Assembly: GCF_014773275.1 (NCBI RefSeq)
Contig: NZ_JACWMW010000001.1
Location: 1,178,001-1,242,000 of the forward strand
Direction of reading: 5' to 3'
DNA from: Mucilaginibacter rigui
GTDB lineage: Bacteria > Bacteroidota > Bacteroidia > Sphingobacteriales > Sphingobacteriaceae
Length of the DNA: 64,000 nt
Shown: piece by piece, positions 45,694-56,535 of the stretch
Position numbering within the stretch: the first letter of the stretch is position 1
How the letters are laid out: every line of letters begins with the position of its first letter
Position numbers and translations under genes: made by a program
The notes under the pieces: model-generated
Told to the model about the DNA's origin: nothing
Databases searched by the model: none
The model's input: the letters and a program-made list of their open reading frames with translations, nothing else

Positions 45694-46899
45694 ATGAAAT
45701 CTTACAAACTATTTCTGATGTTATTAATGCTGGTTTACAGTAACAGTTACGCACAAACCAGTGAAGAAAGGCTAAATTCTTTATTGGAGGGATTTGGAAA
45801 ATCGTACGATGTACCGCTTACTATATTTGGTTCGGCAGGTAAAGAGGTGAAAGTTGTTTCTACACTTAGAACAAAGCTTTTAGTATTGAAAGATACGGTT
45901 GAATTAGTGCATCCCAATGGGCCTAACTTTACCATAGTTATTATATGTGATACTTTATTAGGCGCCAGGGATAAATTGTTGTTTTCCAAATCTAACCTGG
46001 TTATAACGGCTAACTATACAGGAGGATTTTTAAATATTCAGAATACGAGAGCTACTAAAGGGCGCGATGGTAGTGCATTTACTACCCCTGCAGCACCTTT
46101 TGCTACCAGTGCCGGAATCGGAAAAAATGGCGGCAGCGGGAGAAATGCTACATGTACAGGCGGGGGAGCTAAAAAAGGCGATAATGGGCAAGCCGGTAGT
46201 AACGGACAAACCGGAGCCAACGGCCTGCCAGGCAAAATGGGGGAAAATGGGGAAAATGCAGGCTCTGTTTCTTTAATATCTAAAACATTCCACCCATCAG
46301 CCGAAGTTCAACTTATTGCAATTGGAGGTGATGGCGGTAATGGCGGGAAAGGACAAGATGGCGGGGCTGGACAAAATGGAGGTAACGGGGGCAATGGCGG
46401 TAAGGGCGGTAAAGGTAGTATAACAAGTTGTGGACATAGCCCTAAAAAAGGCGGCAAAGGAGGAGATGGAGGAAATGGTGGTAATGGCGGCAATGGGGGC
46501 GATGGCGGCCAGGGGGGGGACGGTGGTGATGGTGGTCTGGTTAAGGTTTATTCGCTAAAAAACAATATAGCACCATTGATTTATACTATAAATAATACGG
46601 GCGGCAAAGGAGGAAATGCAGGAGAAGGCGGCATTGGCGGGCAAGGTGGTTTAGGTGCAACTGCAGGTAAAGGAGGGAAAGGCGGTAATGGCGATATTTT
46701 TGCAGGTATTGCCGGAAGCGGATTAGGTGGGGAGCCCGGTACTAACGGGCAAAGAGGAAATGACGGGAACGTTGGTATAAAAGGGAGCAATGGTAAAAGG
46801 GGCAAAATATTAATTACTGAAGATAATTCATATTTAACAGTAACAGAAGATCAGCTTGTAACCATTATAAGGGGAGAATTACAAGGCGTTAATCTTTAA
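45694..46899 (+). CDS. Secreted glycine-rich, collagen-like protein
   Basis: The 401-residue protein has a signal peptide (ending SYAQT) and an N-terminal beta domain of about 100 residues. A long glycine-rich region (about 125-370) follows, made of GGxGGxGGKGG and GxxG-type units interrupted by short non-repetitive segments, and a 30-residue C-terminal tail ([17 protein letters not shown]). This composition resembles PE-PGRS-like or collagen-like repeats, but no family is certain. It could be a surface or matrix protein. A terminator follows. Proline-rich minus-strand frames here are shadows of the glycine codons. Confidence 0.75.
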   Translation: MKSYKLFLMLLMLVYSNSYAQTSEERLNSLLEGFGKSYDVPLTIFGSAGKEVKVVSTLRTKLLVLKDTVELVHPNGPNFTIVIICDTLLGARDKLLFSKSNLVITANYTGGFLNIQNTRATKGRDGSAFTTPAAPFATSAGIGKNGGSGRNATCTGGGAKKGDNGQAGSNGQTGANGLPGKMGENGENAGSVSLISKTFHPSAEVQLIAIGGDGGNGGKGQDGGAGQNGGNGGNGGKGGKGSITSCGHSPKKGGKGGDGGNGGNGGNGGDGGQGGDGGDGGLVKVYSLKNNIAPLIYTINNTGGKGGNAGEGGIGGQGGLGATAGKGGKGGNGDIFAGIAGSGLGGEPGTNGQRGNDGNVGIKGSNGKRGKILITEDNSYLTVTEDQLVTIIRGELQGVNL

Positions 46900-46943
46900 T
46901 AATCAATTGCATTAATATAAAATAATTGCTGGTTGAAACTTGC

Positions 46944-46991
46944 AAGCCATAAATATTGCCGGCGCTTAACGTGCTTCAATATTTATGGCTT
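46944..46991. terminator. Perfect 15-bp hairpin between convergent genes
   Basis: AAGCCATAAATATTG (46944-46958) and CAATATTTATGGCTT (46977-46991) pair perfectly around an 18-nt loop, followed on the plus strand by TTGCTTT. It sits 45 nt after the glycine-rich gene, whose transcript it probably ends, and may also serve the convergent gene. Confidence 0.6.
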
Positions 46992-47069
46992 TTGCTTTAC
47001 AGCAGTATGGTGGAGTTATAAACCCCGGTTCAGTAGGGCGTAAATTCTCCATTTACATATAGTGGTGCT

Positions 47070-47888
47070 TTAGTATTCAGCCAGTACGTTAAACGCAATA
47101 CCGGCAATACCAACCTTTTCCCAATTGGCCTGGCTTGTTTCGCGCGAGATAACCGCGCCGCTGCCAAATAGGCTTAAGTATGCCGAAAACATCAGTCCGC
47201 GGCCCTTGCCGTTCTCTATCCACTCCAGGCTGGCAAAAAAGTTATCGTCTACAAAAATGTTATAAGGCTCAAGGTTAACGTGGATATCTTTTTGCCCCGG
47301 CAGCACATCTACATAAATATTTTGGTTTTGCAGAAGCTGATCGGGCATGCCTTTCTTTAAACTGTAAAAATTAAGGCGAAGCCTTACCGGGTACGTAGAG
47401 GCGGTAGAGATATGTACGTTGAATTTTTTAAGATAGGTTGGCGATTTCTTTATCTTAATTACGGTGCCTATCTCGTAGCCCAGCCTGTTAGCATTAAACC
47501 CCGCGTTACTATTGTCTGATTGTGAAGTATTGCCCAGTACACCTTCTTTCCACTTACGGTTGCTCACCTTAACCTCTTTAAGCTGCGTTACAGATGGCTG
47601 CAGTAAAATAATTTTAGGGGCATTGCTAACAAAAGCCGATACCCGGTAGGTTTGTGCTATATAGCCTATCATAGATAGCTTTAAGCTGTCGGTATCGTGG
47701 TTGGCAAGGTTTAACCTATAACGGCCGGCGCTATCAGTAACGGTGCCTACGCTTTTGCCAATTATGCCCACGTTTACATAGGGCAGGGGCTGGTTGGTTT
47801 TGGCATCTTTAACCAGGCCTTCAAAGGTTTGGGCGCTGGCTAATAAAGAAGGAATTATAAAAAGGGCAACAAACAGTATGCGTTTCAT
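47070..47888 (-). CDS. Secreted CarboxypepD_reg-like domain protein
   Basis: From the ATG at 47888 the protein has a signal peptide (ending LASAQ). It then has a carboxypeptidase-like regulatory domain (FEGLVKDAKTNQPLPYVNVGIIGKSVGTVTD...GRYRLNL), as in TonB-dependent transporters but without plug or barrel. A beta-rich C-terminal part follows. A periplasmic or outer-membrane-associated role is likely. It ends 31 nt before the ABC-F start, so the two may be unrelated in transcription. Confidence 0.75.
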   Translation of the reverse strand: MKRILFVALFIIPSLLASAQTFEGLVKDAKTNQPLPYVNVGIIGKSVGTVTDSAGRYRLNLANHDTDSLKLSMIGYIAQTYRVSAFVSNAPKIILLQPSVTQLKEVKVSNRKWKEGVLGNTSQSDNSNAGFNANRLGYEIGTVIKIKKSPTYLKKFNVHISTASTYPVRLRLNFYSLKKGMPDQLLQNQNIYVDVLPGQKDIHVNLEPYNIFVDDNFFASLEWIENGKGRGLMFSAYLSLFGSGAVISRETSQANWEKVGIAGIAFNVLAEY

Positions 47889-47918
47889 ATTGGTAAGACG
47901 TATTTGTTGCCCCATTAG

Positions 47919-49915
<1,997 letters not shown>

Positions 49916-50317
49916 CTAACTTAGCATCGATGCTAAGTTAGTTGTTTCCTCGTCGACAAGCTTCTGCAGCGGCCCTGATGCAAGCATCTTCATCATCATA
50001 CTGAGGCTTGCCGTAATGGTAAACGCAGCCTGGGTAGCCCCATCAACTTCGCTTAGTTCCCATTTTAGTTCCATATCAAACGGCGGTTTTTCTGCAGGTA
50101 TTATCCTTACCAGTGTATCGGCCACCCGTTCCTCTATCTTTAATGAAAGTTTGGTGATGTTTTGGATATTAAAACTTGCCACATCAGTGGTCGATGTCCA
50201 ATCCACAATGTTATCCGGCATCAGCTGCCTGTGGTTGTTCATGTCCGCTAAAAACGCGTACACCTGTGCTGCCGGTTTATTAACCGTTACCTTGCTTTCA
50301 AAAACGCTCATACTCAT
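49916..50317 (-). CDS. SRPBCC (START-like) family protein
   Basis: The 133-residue protein has the SRPBCC fold pattern: an opening beta-strand and FESKVTVNKPAAQVYAFLADMNNHRQLMP, with PAEKPPFDMELKWELSEV in the middle and a C-terminal long helix. It probably binds a hydrophobic ligand. It is one base after the pyrE stop (pyrE ends at 50319, this starts at 50317), so the two are co-transcribed. Function unknown. Confidence 0.75.
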   Translation of the reverse strand: MSMSVFESKVTVNKPAAQVYAFLADMNNHRQLMPDNIVDWTSTTDVASFNIQNITKLSLKIEERVADTLVRIIPAEKPPFDMELKWELSEVDGATQAAFTITASLSMMMKMLASGPLQKLVDEETTNLASMLS

Positions 50318-50318
50318 A

Positions 50319-50960
50319 TTATTGTCCCCAGGTTGAGGGTTGTGTACGCCATTGTTTTAATACATCCGTATCGGCAGCAGATATATACTGGTGCTCCTCG
50401 GCGTATTTTAATAAAGCGTTATAGTTAGATAAGGTAATAAAAGGGCATTTTGCCTCTTTAAAATTTTCTTCAGCTATATCAAAGCCATAGCTAAATATAG
50501 CGGCAAGGCCTGCAACAGTATAACCTGCATCGCGCAATGCTTTAACAGCCTGTAAGCTGCTTTTACCTGTTGATATCAGGTCTTCAATAACTACCACACG
50601 CTGGCCCGGAGAGATCTCGCCCTCAATAAGGCTGCCTGTGCCGTGTTCTTTTGCTTTAGCGCGTACATATATAAAAGGTAAGCCCATTTCCTGCGCTACC
50701 AAAGCGCCCTGTGGGATACCTGCTGTTGCCACACCTGCTATACAGCCAACCGAGCCAAATTTTTCCTGTATGGCCGATGTAAGCTGCTGCCTGATGTAAG
50801 TACGGATAGTAGGGTGCGATAGCGTAATCCGGTTATCGCAATAGATAGGAGATTTCCATCCGGATGCCCATGTAAAAGGATTAGTAGGTTGTAGTTTTAT
50901 TGCTTTAATTTGCAGCAGAAATTCGGCTACTTGCTGCTCGGTCTCACTATTAGTTAACAT
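50319..50960 (-). CDS. pyrE: Orotate phosphoribosyltransferase
   Basis: The 213-residue protein has the type I PRTase PRPP motif (RVVVIEDLISTGKSS) and an OPRTase N-terminus (FTWASGWKSPIYCDNR). It transfers ribose-5-phosphate from PRPP to orotate in pyrimidine synthesis. Its start codon overlaps the divergent Nudix start by two bases (CATG), so neither gene has a promoter between them. Confidence 0.93.
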   Translation of the reverse strand: MLTNSETEQQVAEFLLQIKAIKLQPTNPFTWASGWKSPIYCDNRITLSHPTIRTYIRQQLTSAIQEKFGSVGCIAGVATAGIPQGALVAQEMGLPFIYVRAKAKEHGTGSLIEGEISPGQRVVVIEDLISTGKSSLQAVKALRDAGYTVAGLAAIFSYGFDIAEENFKEAKCPFITLSNYNALLKYAEEHQYISAADTDVLKQWRTQPSTWGQ

Positions 50961-51597
50961 GGCTCAAAAATACAGAATTTATATTAACGAAAAAGTGGTT
51001 TTACTAACCGTGAAATCACCCAAATTTGCAGAACATTATCAAAAGATTGATGCTGAGCACTTTGATTTAAAAATTGTTTACCACTGGGTTGATAAACAGC
51101 CGGGCAAATTATTTTATGTGCTTTGCGATGACGCCAAGGCCTTTTTAAAAAAGGTGATCAAAAACAATATGCTGATAGAAGCGGCCGGTGGGTTGGTTAC
51201 CAACCAGCACGGCGACCACCTGTTTATTTACCGTAACGATAAGTGGGACCTGCCCAAAGGCAAAATAGAGAAGAAAGAGAAAACCAAAATTGCCGCTGTG
51301 CGCGAGGTTCAGGAGGAGTGTGGCATAAAGGTGGGCAAGCTGGAATATGGGATCTGCAAAACTTACCATACCTATATCTACAAAGGCGAAGTAGTACTTA
51401 AGAAAACGTATTGGTTTAAAATGCGCTATAAAGGCAACGCTAAGCTGGTGCCCCAGTTAGAGGAGGGCATAACCGATGTGCGCTGGTTTAAGGATGAAGA
51501 AGTGCCAACCATTGTTAACAATACATTCCCATCCATTATTGATGTGCTGGAGAAAGAAGAGCTGATTACAGATACGGCAATGCTTCCTTCGGAATAA
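50959..51597 (+). CDS. Nudix hydrolase with N-terminal extension
   Basis: The 212-residue protein has an N-terminal domain of about 70 residues and a Nudix domain with the box PKGKIEKKEKTKIAAVREVQEECGI near residues 97-121. It hydrolyses a nucleoside diphosphate linked to another moiety; the substrate is unknown. It is divergent from pyrE and its 3' end overlaps coaD by 32 nt. Confidence 0.88.
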   Translation: MAQKYRIYINEKVVLLTVKSPKFAEHYQKIDAEHFDLKIVYHWVDKQPGKLFYVLCDDAKAFLKKVIKNNMLIEAAGGLVTNQHGDHLFIYRNDKWDLPKGKIEKKEKTKIAAVREVQEECGIKVGKLEYGICKTYHTYIYKGEVVLKKTYWFKMRYKGNAKLVPQLEEGITDVRWFKDEEVPTIVNNTFPSIIDVLEKEELITDTAMLPSE

Positions 51598-52027
51598 ACT
51601 GGGCAACGTCGCCATTGTACCTGATTATCTCGCGTACGATGCTGGAGCTGATGGAGGAATAACCCGGCTTGCTTACAATAAAGATGCTTTCAATTTCGGG
51701 CTCAAGGGCGTGGTTCATCTGTGCTATGGCCTTTTCGTACTCAAAATCTGATACGGTACGGATGCCACGGATCATATAATCGGCACCAATGCTTTTACAG
51801 AAATTTACGGTGAGCCCCTCATAGGCCACAATATGTATGCGCTCATCATGCGCAAAAACCGCCCTCAGCATATCCTCACGTTTGCTAACGCTAAGCAGGC
51901 CCTGCTTGGTGCTGTTTACCCCAATACCAATGTAAACCTTATCAAACAAGGCAACACTGCGTTTTACAATATCAACGTGGGCTTTGGTAACCGGGTCAAA
52001 CGAACCGGGGAAAAGGGCTATTTTCAT
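51566..52027 (-). CDS. coaD: Pantetheine-phosphate adenylyltransferase
   Basis: The 153-residue protein has the nucleotidyltransferase motif LFPGSFDPVTKAHVDIV at the start, IRGIRTVSDFEYE, and SISSSIVREI near the end, as in coenzyme A synthesis enzyme CoaD. Length fits. A -7 box TACTTTTG lies on the minus strand at 52053-52060. Confidence 0.95.
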   Translation of the reverse strand: MKIALFPGSFDPVTKAHVDIVKRSVALFDKVYIGIGVNSTKQGLLSVSKREDMLRAVFAHDERIHIVAYEGLTVNFCKSIGADYMIRGIRTVSDFEYEKAIAQMNHALEPEIESIFIVSKPGYSSISSSIVREIIRYNGDVAQFIPKEALPYL

Positions 52028-52052
52028 GCTGATGATGATGTTATTGCTTGTT

Positions 52053-52060
52053 CAAAAGTA
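52053..52060 (-). promoter_or_regulatory. Promoter -7 box of coaD
   Basis: The minus strand reads TACTTTTG, matching TAnnTTTG, 25 nt before the coaD ATG. Confidence 0.4.
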
Positions 52061-52088
52061 AGGATTATTTGATTATAAAGCATGCAAT

Positions 52089-52192
52089 CGCCCGGCTCCA
52101 GCCGGGTGATAAATATTAGGCGGCATCTTGCCGCAGTAACCCAGGCGGCCGGAGGGCCTTATAATAGTGGGTCACTCGGCTGGAGCCGGGCG
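52089..52192. repeat. Long inverted repeat between coaD and a Nudix gene
   Basis: CGCCCGGCTCCAGCCGGGTGA (52089-52109, here in two parts: CGCCCGGCTCC and AGCCGGGTGA) and its near-perfect reverse complement at 52172-52192 (one mismatch) enclose about 60 nt that holds smaller GC-rich repeats such as GCGGCATCTTGCCGC. It may be a dispersed palindromic element or a terminator between genes on the same strand. Confidence 0.6.
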
Positions 52193-52206
52193 ACAGTATA
52201 GTTTAC

Positions 52207-52788
52207 TTAACCCACCAACCCATTTATCTGCGCATACTGCAGCAGCAGCATGGTTTTGGCATCTTTTATTTCGCCTGTTTTTACCATCTCTAAAGCTTTA
52301 GTAAATGGCAGCTCCAGCACTTCAATGTGTTCGGTTTCTTCTTCCAGGCCGCCGCCATCGCTTACTTTCATATCTTTGGTGTATTCGGCTGTAAAAAAGT
52401 ACAATATCTCGGTAACCGAGCCGGGCGACATATACGCCTCAAATGCTTTTTGTACCGATGTTATCTTGTAGCCGGTCTCTTCCTCCGTTTCCTTACGGAT
52501 GCAGTCTTCGGGGTTGTCCTTATCAAGCAAACCTGCGCAGGTTTCTATCAGGTAGCCATCGGCATTGCCGTTTAAATAAGTTGGCATCCTAAACTGGCGG
52601 GTAAGTATCACCGTTTGGTTTGCTTTGTTGTATAATAGTATAGTTGCGCCGTTACCACGGTCGTAAGCCTCGCGCGATTGCGCCTGCCATTTACCGTCGC
52701 GAGCTAATAGTTCGTAGGTTACTTTTCTAAGCGTGTACCAGTTATCAGACAGGACAGTGGTTTGCAGGTTGCGGATGTTTTCGCTCAT
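52207..52788 (-). CDS. Nudix hydrolase, NudK/ADP-sugar pyrophosphatase-like
   Basis: The 193-residue protein has a Nudix box ETCAGLLDKDNPEDCIRK followed by ETEEETGY, and the context of ADP-ribose/GDP-mannose pyrophosphatases (TRQFRMPTYLN before it, AYMSPGSVTEILYFF after it). The Arg of the usual REUxEE is Lys here. The substrate cannot be assigned. It is followed by rsmD upstream in transcription. Confidence 0.85.
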   Translation of the reverse strand: MSENIRNLQTTVLSDNWYTLRKVTYELLARDGKWQAQSREAYDRGNGATILLYNKANQTVILTRQFRMPTYLNGNADGYLIETCAGLLDKDNPEDCIRKETEEETGYKITSVQKAFEAYMSPGSVTEILYFFTAEYTKDMKVSDGGGLEEETEHIEVLELPFTKALEMVKTGEIKDAKTMLLLQYAQINGLVG

Positions 52789-52806
52789 AAAGAGAGGATA
52801 GGTTAA

Positions 52807-53340
52807 TTATGCTTTAAAGAACGAGAACGACGAGTGCCCGTATTTGCGTTGCTCCACAAAAGCAGGGTGGTTGCTCAGGTTTTGCATGCTTTGATGCTCT
52901 ACTATCAGCATACCGCCTTCTAAAAGCAGGTTTTTCTCAAATACAATTTTGGGTATCTCGGGTATCTTGTTCAGGTCGTAGGGTGGGTCGGCAAATATCA
53001 GGTCGTACTGCTCGGTTTCCAGGTCAAGGTATTTAAAAACGTCGGCCTTAAAAACTTCTATCTGTGTTAACCCGTGCTGGCGCGATGCATCTTTGAGGTA
53101 ATGCACACATTGTATGGCGCGGTCAACCCCGGTAACTTTTTCCGCTCCGCGGGATGCAAACTCCATGGCTATGTTGCCGGTACCACTAAACAGATCAAGC
53201 ACTTTAATATCCTCAAACTCTATCTGGTTTTGCAGGATGTTGAACAGGGCCTCCTTAGCAAGATCGGTAGTAGGCCTAACAGGTAAGTTTTTTGGCGGGT
53301 TAAGCCTTAAGCCCTTTAGTTTTCCTCCGATGATGCGCAT
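52807..53340 (-). CDS. rsmD: 16S rRNA (guanine966-N2)-methyltransferase
   Basis: The 177-residue protein starts with MRIIGGKLKGLRLNPPK and contains the RsmD pattern RPTTDLAKEALFNIL, a SAM loop LDLFSGTGNIAMEFASRGA and the catalytic DPPY (DLIFADPPYDL). It modifies helix 31 of 16S rRNA. It overlaps the DUF3822 gene by 25 nt. Confidence 0.95.
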   Translation of the reverse strand: MRIIGGKLKGLRLNPPKNLPVRPTTDLAKEALFNILQNQIEFEDIKVLDLFSGTGNIAMEFASRGAEKVTGVDRAIQCVHYLKDASRQHGLTQIEVFKADVFKYLDLETEQYDLIFADPPYDLNKIPEIPKIVFEKNLLLEGGMLIVEHQSMQNLSNHPAFVEQRKYGHSSFSFFKA

Positions 53341-54128
53341 AGCGATAAAGCAGAAAGGCTAAGTATTTTATGAGGGGCAACCCTGTCAGGAAGGGTAAGC
53401 AGGCGGATGTTGTTCAACTGTACATCGCCAAAAAAGTCTTTCAGGTATGTAAAGTACCTGTCGCTGTTATTGATATCGCCGCTAATGATCAGCTTTGCAT
53501 CCTCGGGCTTAATTTGCAGCTCGGTAGTTACCAGGGCGCTGAAATAGGCAAGCTCTTCGTGGTTTTTAAAGCTAAAGTTGTTGTAAAAACGCAGTTTACT
53601 GTTAGTGAAATTTACTATAGATACCACATCGTTACCAATATTTAAATACAAATTATTACTTAAAGGGTAATCGGCAGCTATGGCCTTTATCCATCCGGCA
53701 TCAGTAAAAATGGCCTTTTGGTTATCAAGGTCTTTTACCGCATAGGTTAACACTTCGTCAACCTTATAAATAATGATGTTTTGGCTGTCTAAAGCTTCTG
53801 CATTTACTTTCTCGGTATTACTTACATCAAGCAGGCGGGCAACGTCGGCAATACGGTTGCTGTCAAAAAGGCTTTGGGGTAATAAAGTGAAGCCTGTGCT
53901 GGCTAAACCAATAATCACTCGTTGGTAATTGGCGGTTAAAACATCACGCAGTTGCTGCGGGTCGCGCAGTTCATCGGGCGAATAATTTTCGCCCCATGCT
54001 AAAAGCTGTTTGCCGGATAGTATAGCATAATTAAAGGTGTTAGCATCAACCTGTAACAACAGGGTATAGCTGTGGGCCTGGGTAAGGCTTAGTTCGTCGC
54101 TGGTGTAATGGTGTCTGTTCTCGCTCAT
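53316..54128 (-). CDS. DUF3822 family protein
   Basis: From the ATG at 54128 (the frame opens at 54140) the protein has about 270 residues, matches the Bacteroidota DUF3822 pattern and shows an actin-like/ribonuclease-H-like fold (YNFSYAILSG..., YLNIGNDVVSIVNF). It is regularly next to rsmD in Bacteroidota. A minus-strand TACTTTTG box at 54138-54145 lies just upstream and supports the later start. Function unknown. Confidence 0.8.
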   Translation of the reverse strand: MSENRHHYTSDELSLTQAHSYTLLLQVDANTFNYAILSGKQLLAWGENYSPDELRDPQQLRDVLTANYQRVIIGLASTGFTLLPQSLFDSNRIADVARLLDVSNTEKVNAEALDSQNIIIYKVDEVLTYAVKDLDNQKAIFTDAGWIKAIAADYPLSNNLYLNIGNDVVSIVNFTNSKLRFYNNFSFKNHEELAYFSALVTTELQIKPEDAKLIISGDINNSDRYFTYLKDFFGDVQLNNIRLLTLPDRVAPHKILSLSALSLCASSEEN

Positions 54129-54140
54129 GCAGGTTAACAA

Positions 54141-55047
54141 AAGTAATATTTTTTCCTGATTAGTAAATTAACATACTTATCACAAATACTTAGCCTTTAT
54201 TGATGCCCGGCAATTTACTAACCCCGACTACGCTAAGCGCCGGTTGACCCTTTTGCCCTTGTTGGTGTTGTCACCAACAAGGGTTCGGAAGATCTTTTGT
54301 TTATCAAATCACCCCGACAAGAAAAGCAAAATCCTCTTTGCGCGCAGCGAAGAGAGGGTGGGAGCGTAGCAAAGACCGGTGGCTTTTCGAATCTTCCGAA
54401 CACCTATCGTGGTGTCACCAACAAGCCGTTATGCATGGCTTTGGTATTAAAAAATGGCTTGAAAATGTTGGTTGCAATAGCTCGAAGGCGTAAGATCGCT
54501 CTTTTAAATCGTCTTATCGGCTATGCACAAGCTATTTTTAATGTTTACGCTCTTCAATTACTTTATGCTGTACTATGATGATATATAACAAAATAAATAA
54601 AACGGAGTAAATACCAATGTTTTGTGCTATAGTACCAACACTTAAAGATCTAATGGATTCAATAATAGCCTTTGGCAGTTGCATGTAAGTTAGGTATTTA
54701 AATAATGTATGCTTTTACAACTAAAAAGAATATATGTTTTTTATTATTATAATATATATGGTTTATTTAATTAAAGGATAATGTTAAGTGCCTTTTGTTC
54801 TTTTTTTGTCGTTTTGGGAAAGTTTCTGCGCGTGTAAATCATTCACTCAAAACCTGTTAACGGTTTCGCACTTGCTGGTGTTATCAGCATAGCGGCCATA
54901 CATAAAGCGTGGCTATTTAAAACCGTCCTCAATATTGTTGGTGACAATGGCAAAAATCTTTTTTCTTCACCCTCTTTGCGCAGCAGAGAGGGTCGACCAG
55001 CGTAGCGTAGTCGGGGTGAGTAATTACCGGGCTGTATAAAATCCTTT
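54141..55047. repeat. Intergenic repeat island
   Basis: No convincing gene is seen in about 900 nt. A perfect 12-bp hairpin (CCCTTGTTGGTG, TTGT, CACCAACAAGGG at 54256-54283) is followed by TTCGGAAGAT, whose reverse complement occurs at 54391-54400. GTCACCAACAAG occurs again at about 54413-54424, and a related reverse copy lies near 54938-54948. Degenerate copies of a GC-rich repeat lie at 54333-54380 and 54961-55018. The middle (about 54580-54860) is plain AT-rich sequence. Confidence 0.6.
54961..55018 (+). repeat. Dispersed intergenic repeat, copy A
   Basis: The 58-nt sequence with CTCTTTGCGCAGCAGAGAGG and the following CGACCAGCG...GTCGGG matches the copy at 59376-59432 with about five differences. 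A weaker version lies at 54333-54380. Confidence 0.7.
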
Positions 55048-56535
55048 ATGAAAATAATTAACCGGTGCCGGCTACCTATTTCGCGTACTTATCCCCATTT
55101 TTGTGCTGTGTCAGTATTAAACGATATCAGCAAAAGTTTCCCGCATCAGCCTACGCCGCAGCAACAGGAACTGTTTGGTAAGCTGCACGCCTTTTTAACC
55201 AGTGGCGAGGAGGACGATTGCTTTATACTTAAAGGTTACGCAGGCACCGGCAAAACCACAATTGTGGGTGCGCTGGTGAAAGCGCTGCCTATGTATAACT
55301 TTAAATCGGTACTGCTTGCCCCAACGGGCAGGGCAGCTAAGGTAATAACCAACTACAGCGGCCGTAAGGCGTTTACCATTCACAAACGCATCTATCGTAA
55401 AAAATCGGCCCTCAACGTGGACGAATCGTTCGCCATTGCCGAGAACATGAACGCCAACACGCTTTTTATAGTTGATGAGGCATCCATGATATCTGATACC
55501 CTGAGCGGCAACAACCGCGATACCCTGCTGCACGACCTGGTGACCTACGTTTATAACACCAAAAACTGCAAGCTGCTGCTGGTTGGCGATACCGCCCAGT
55601 TACCCCCCGTAGGTGCTGATGACAGCCCCGCGCTTGATGAAAAACTGATGAAGGCAGATTACGGCCTTACTGTTTACAGCTACGAGCTAACGGATGTACT
55701 GAGGCAGCAAAAGGATTCGGGCATATTGTATAATGTAACCAACGTGCGCAATATTATCCGCGAGGGTAAAGAGGTGATGCCGCAAATTGTGACAAAAGGT
55801 TACAAGGATGTTTATCGCATGGGCAGCGATATGCTGGAAGAAGGGCTTAATTATGCCTACAGCAAATATGGGTACGATGGTACGCTGATTATTTGCCGCA
55901 GTAATAAAAATGCTAATTTGTACAACCGGCAGATCCGCGGGCGCATACTGATGCGTGAGGAGGAACTAACCGGCGGCGACCAGCTGATGGTAGTGAAGAA
56001 CAATTACTTTTGGCTGGAAGGCCAGGAGGAGGGCAGCACCGGCTTTATTGCCAATGGCGATATTGCCCGTGTAAAAAAGGTGCGCCGTATTGAGGAGATG
56101 TACGGTTTTAGGTTTGCCGATGTGCAGCTGGAGTTTACTGATTATGTGGAAGACCCGGTGCTTGATTGTAAGATATTGCTGGATACACTGTACAGCGAAG
56201 CGCCTGCACTGCAACCTATCGACCAAAAGCGCTTTTACCTGGAAGCCATGAAGGATTACGACCATATCCCCAATAAGCGCGCCAAGCATAACGAGCTAAA
56301 ATTAAACCCATACTATAATGCCCTGCAGGTAAAGTTTGCCTATGCTATTACCTGCCACAAAGCCCAGGGCGGCCAGTGGGAAACCGTTTTTGTTGACCAG
56401 GGCTACCTGACAGATGAAATGGTAAACACCGATTTTTTACGCTGGTTTTATACCGCCTGTACCCGCGCTACCAACGAGCTTTACCTGGTTAATTTTAACA
56501 AGAAGTTTTTTGTTGGCGGGGGCGAAGAGGAATAG
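55048..56535 (+). CDS. ATP-dependent DNA helicase, RecD/Pif1-type
   Basis: The 495-residue protein is a superfamily 1 helicase: Walker A GYAGTGKTT near residue 69, LLAPTGRAAK, FIVDEASMIS (motif II), LLVGDTAQLPPVG (motif III) and the C-terminal YAITCHKAQGGQWETV (motif VI region) with a UvrD-type end. It lacks the long N-terminus of RecD2. A GTG at 55108 (MSVLN...) is an alternative start to the ATG at 55048. It probably unwinds or processes DNA in repair. Confidence 0.85.
   Translation: MKIINRCRLPISRTYPHFCAVSVLNDISKSFPHQPTPQQQELFGKLHAFLTSGEEDDCFILKGYAGTGKTTIVGALVKALPMYNFKSVLLAPTGRAAKVITNYSGRKAFTIHKRIYRKKSALNVDESFAIAENMNANTLFIVDEASMISDTLSGNNRDTLLHDLVTYVYNTKNCKLLLVGDTAQLPPVGADDSPALDEKLMKADYGLTVYSYELTDVLRQQKDSGILYNVTNVRNIIREGKEVMPQIVTKGYKDVYRMGSDMLEEGLNYAYSKYGYDGTLIICRSNKNANLYNRQIRGRILMREEELTGGDQLMVVKNNYFWLEGQEEGSTGFIANGDIARVKKVRRIEEMYGFRFADVQLEFTDYVEDPVLDCKILLDTLYSEAPALQPIDQKRFYLEAMKDYDHIPNKRAKHNELKLNPYYNALQVKFAYAITCHKAQGGQWETVFVDQGYLTDEMVNTDFLRWFYTACTRATNELYLVNFNKKFFVGGGEEE

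Noticed and set aside
46038..46805. Proline-rich minus-strand frames inside the glycine-rich gene
   Set aside because: They are reverse readings of GGN codons; the plus frame has a signal peptide and terminator.
54297..54578. 93-codon plus-strand frame in the repeat island
   Set aside because: It crosses palindromes and degenerate repeats and shows no domain.
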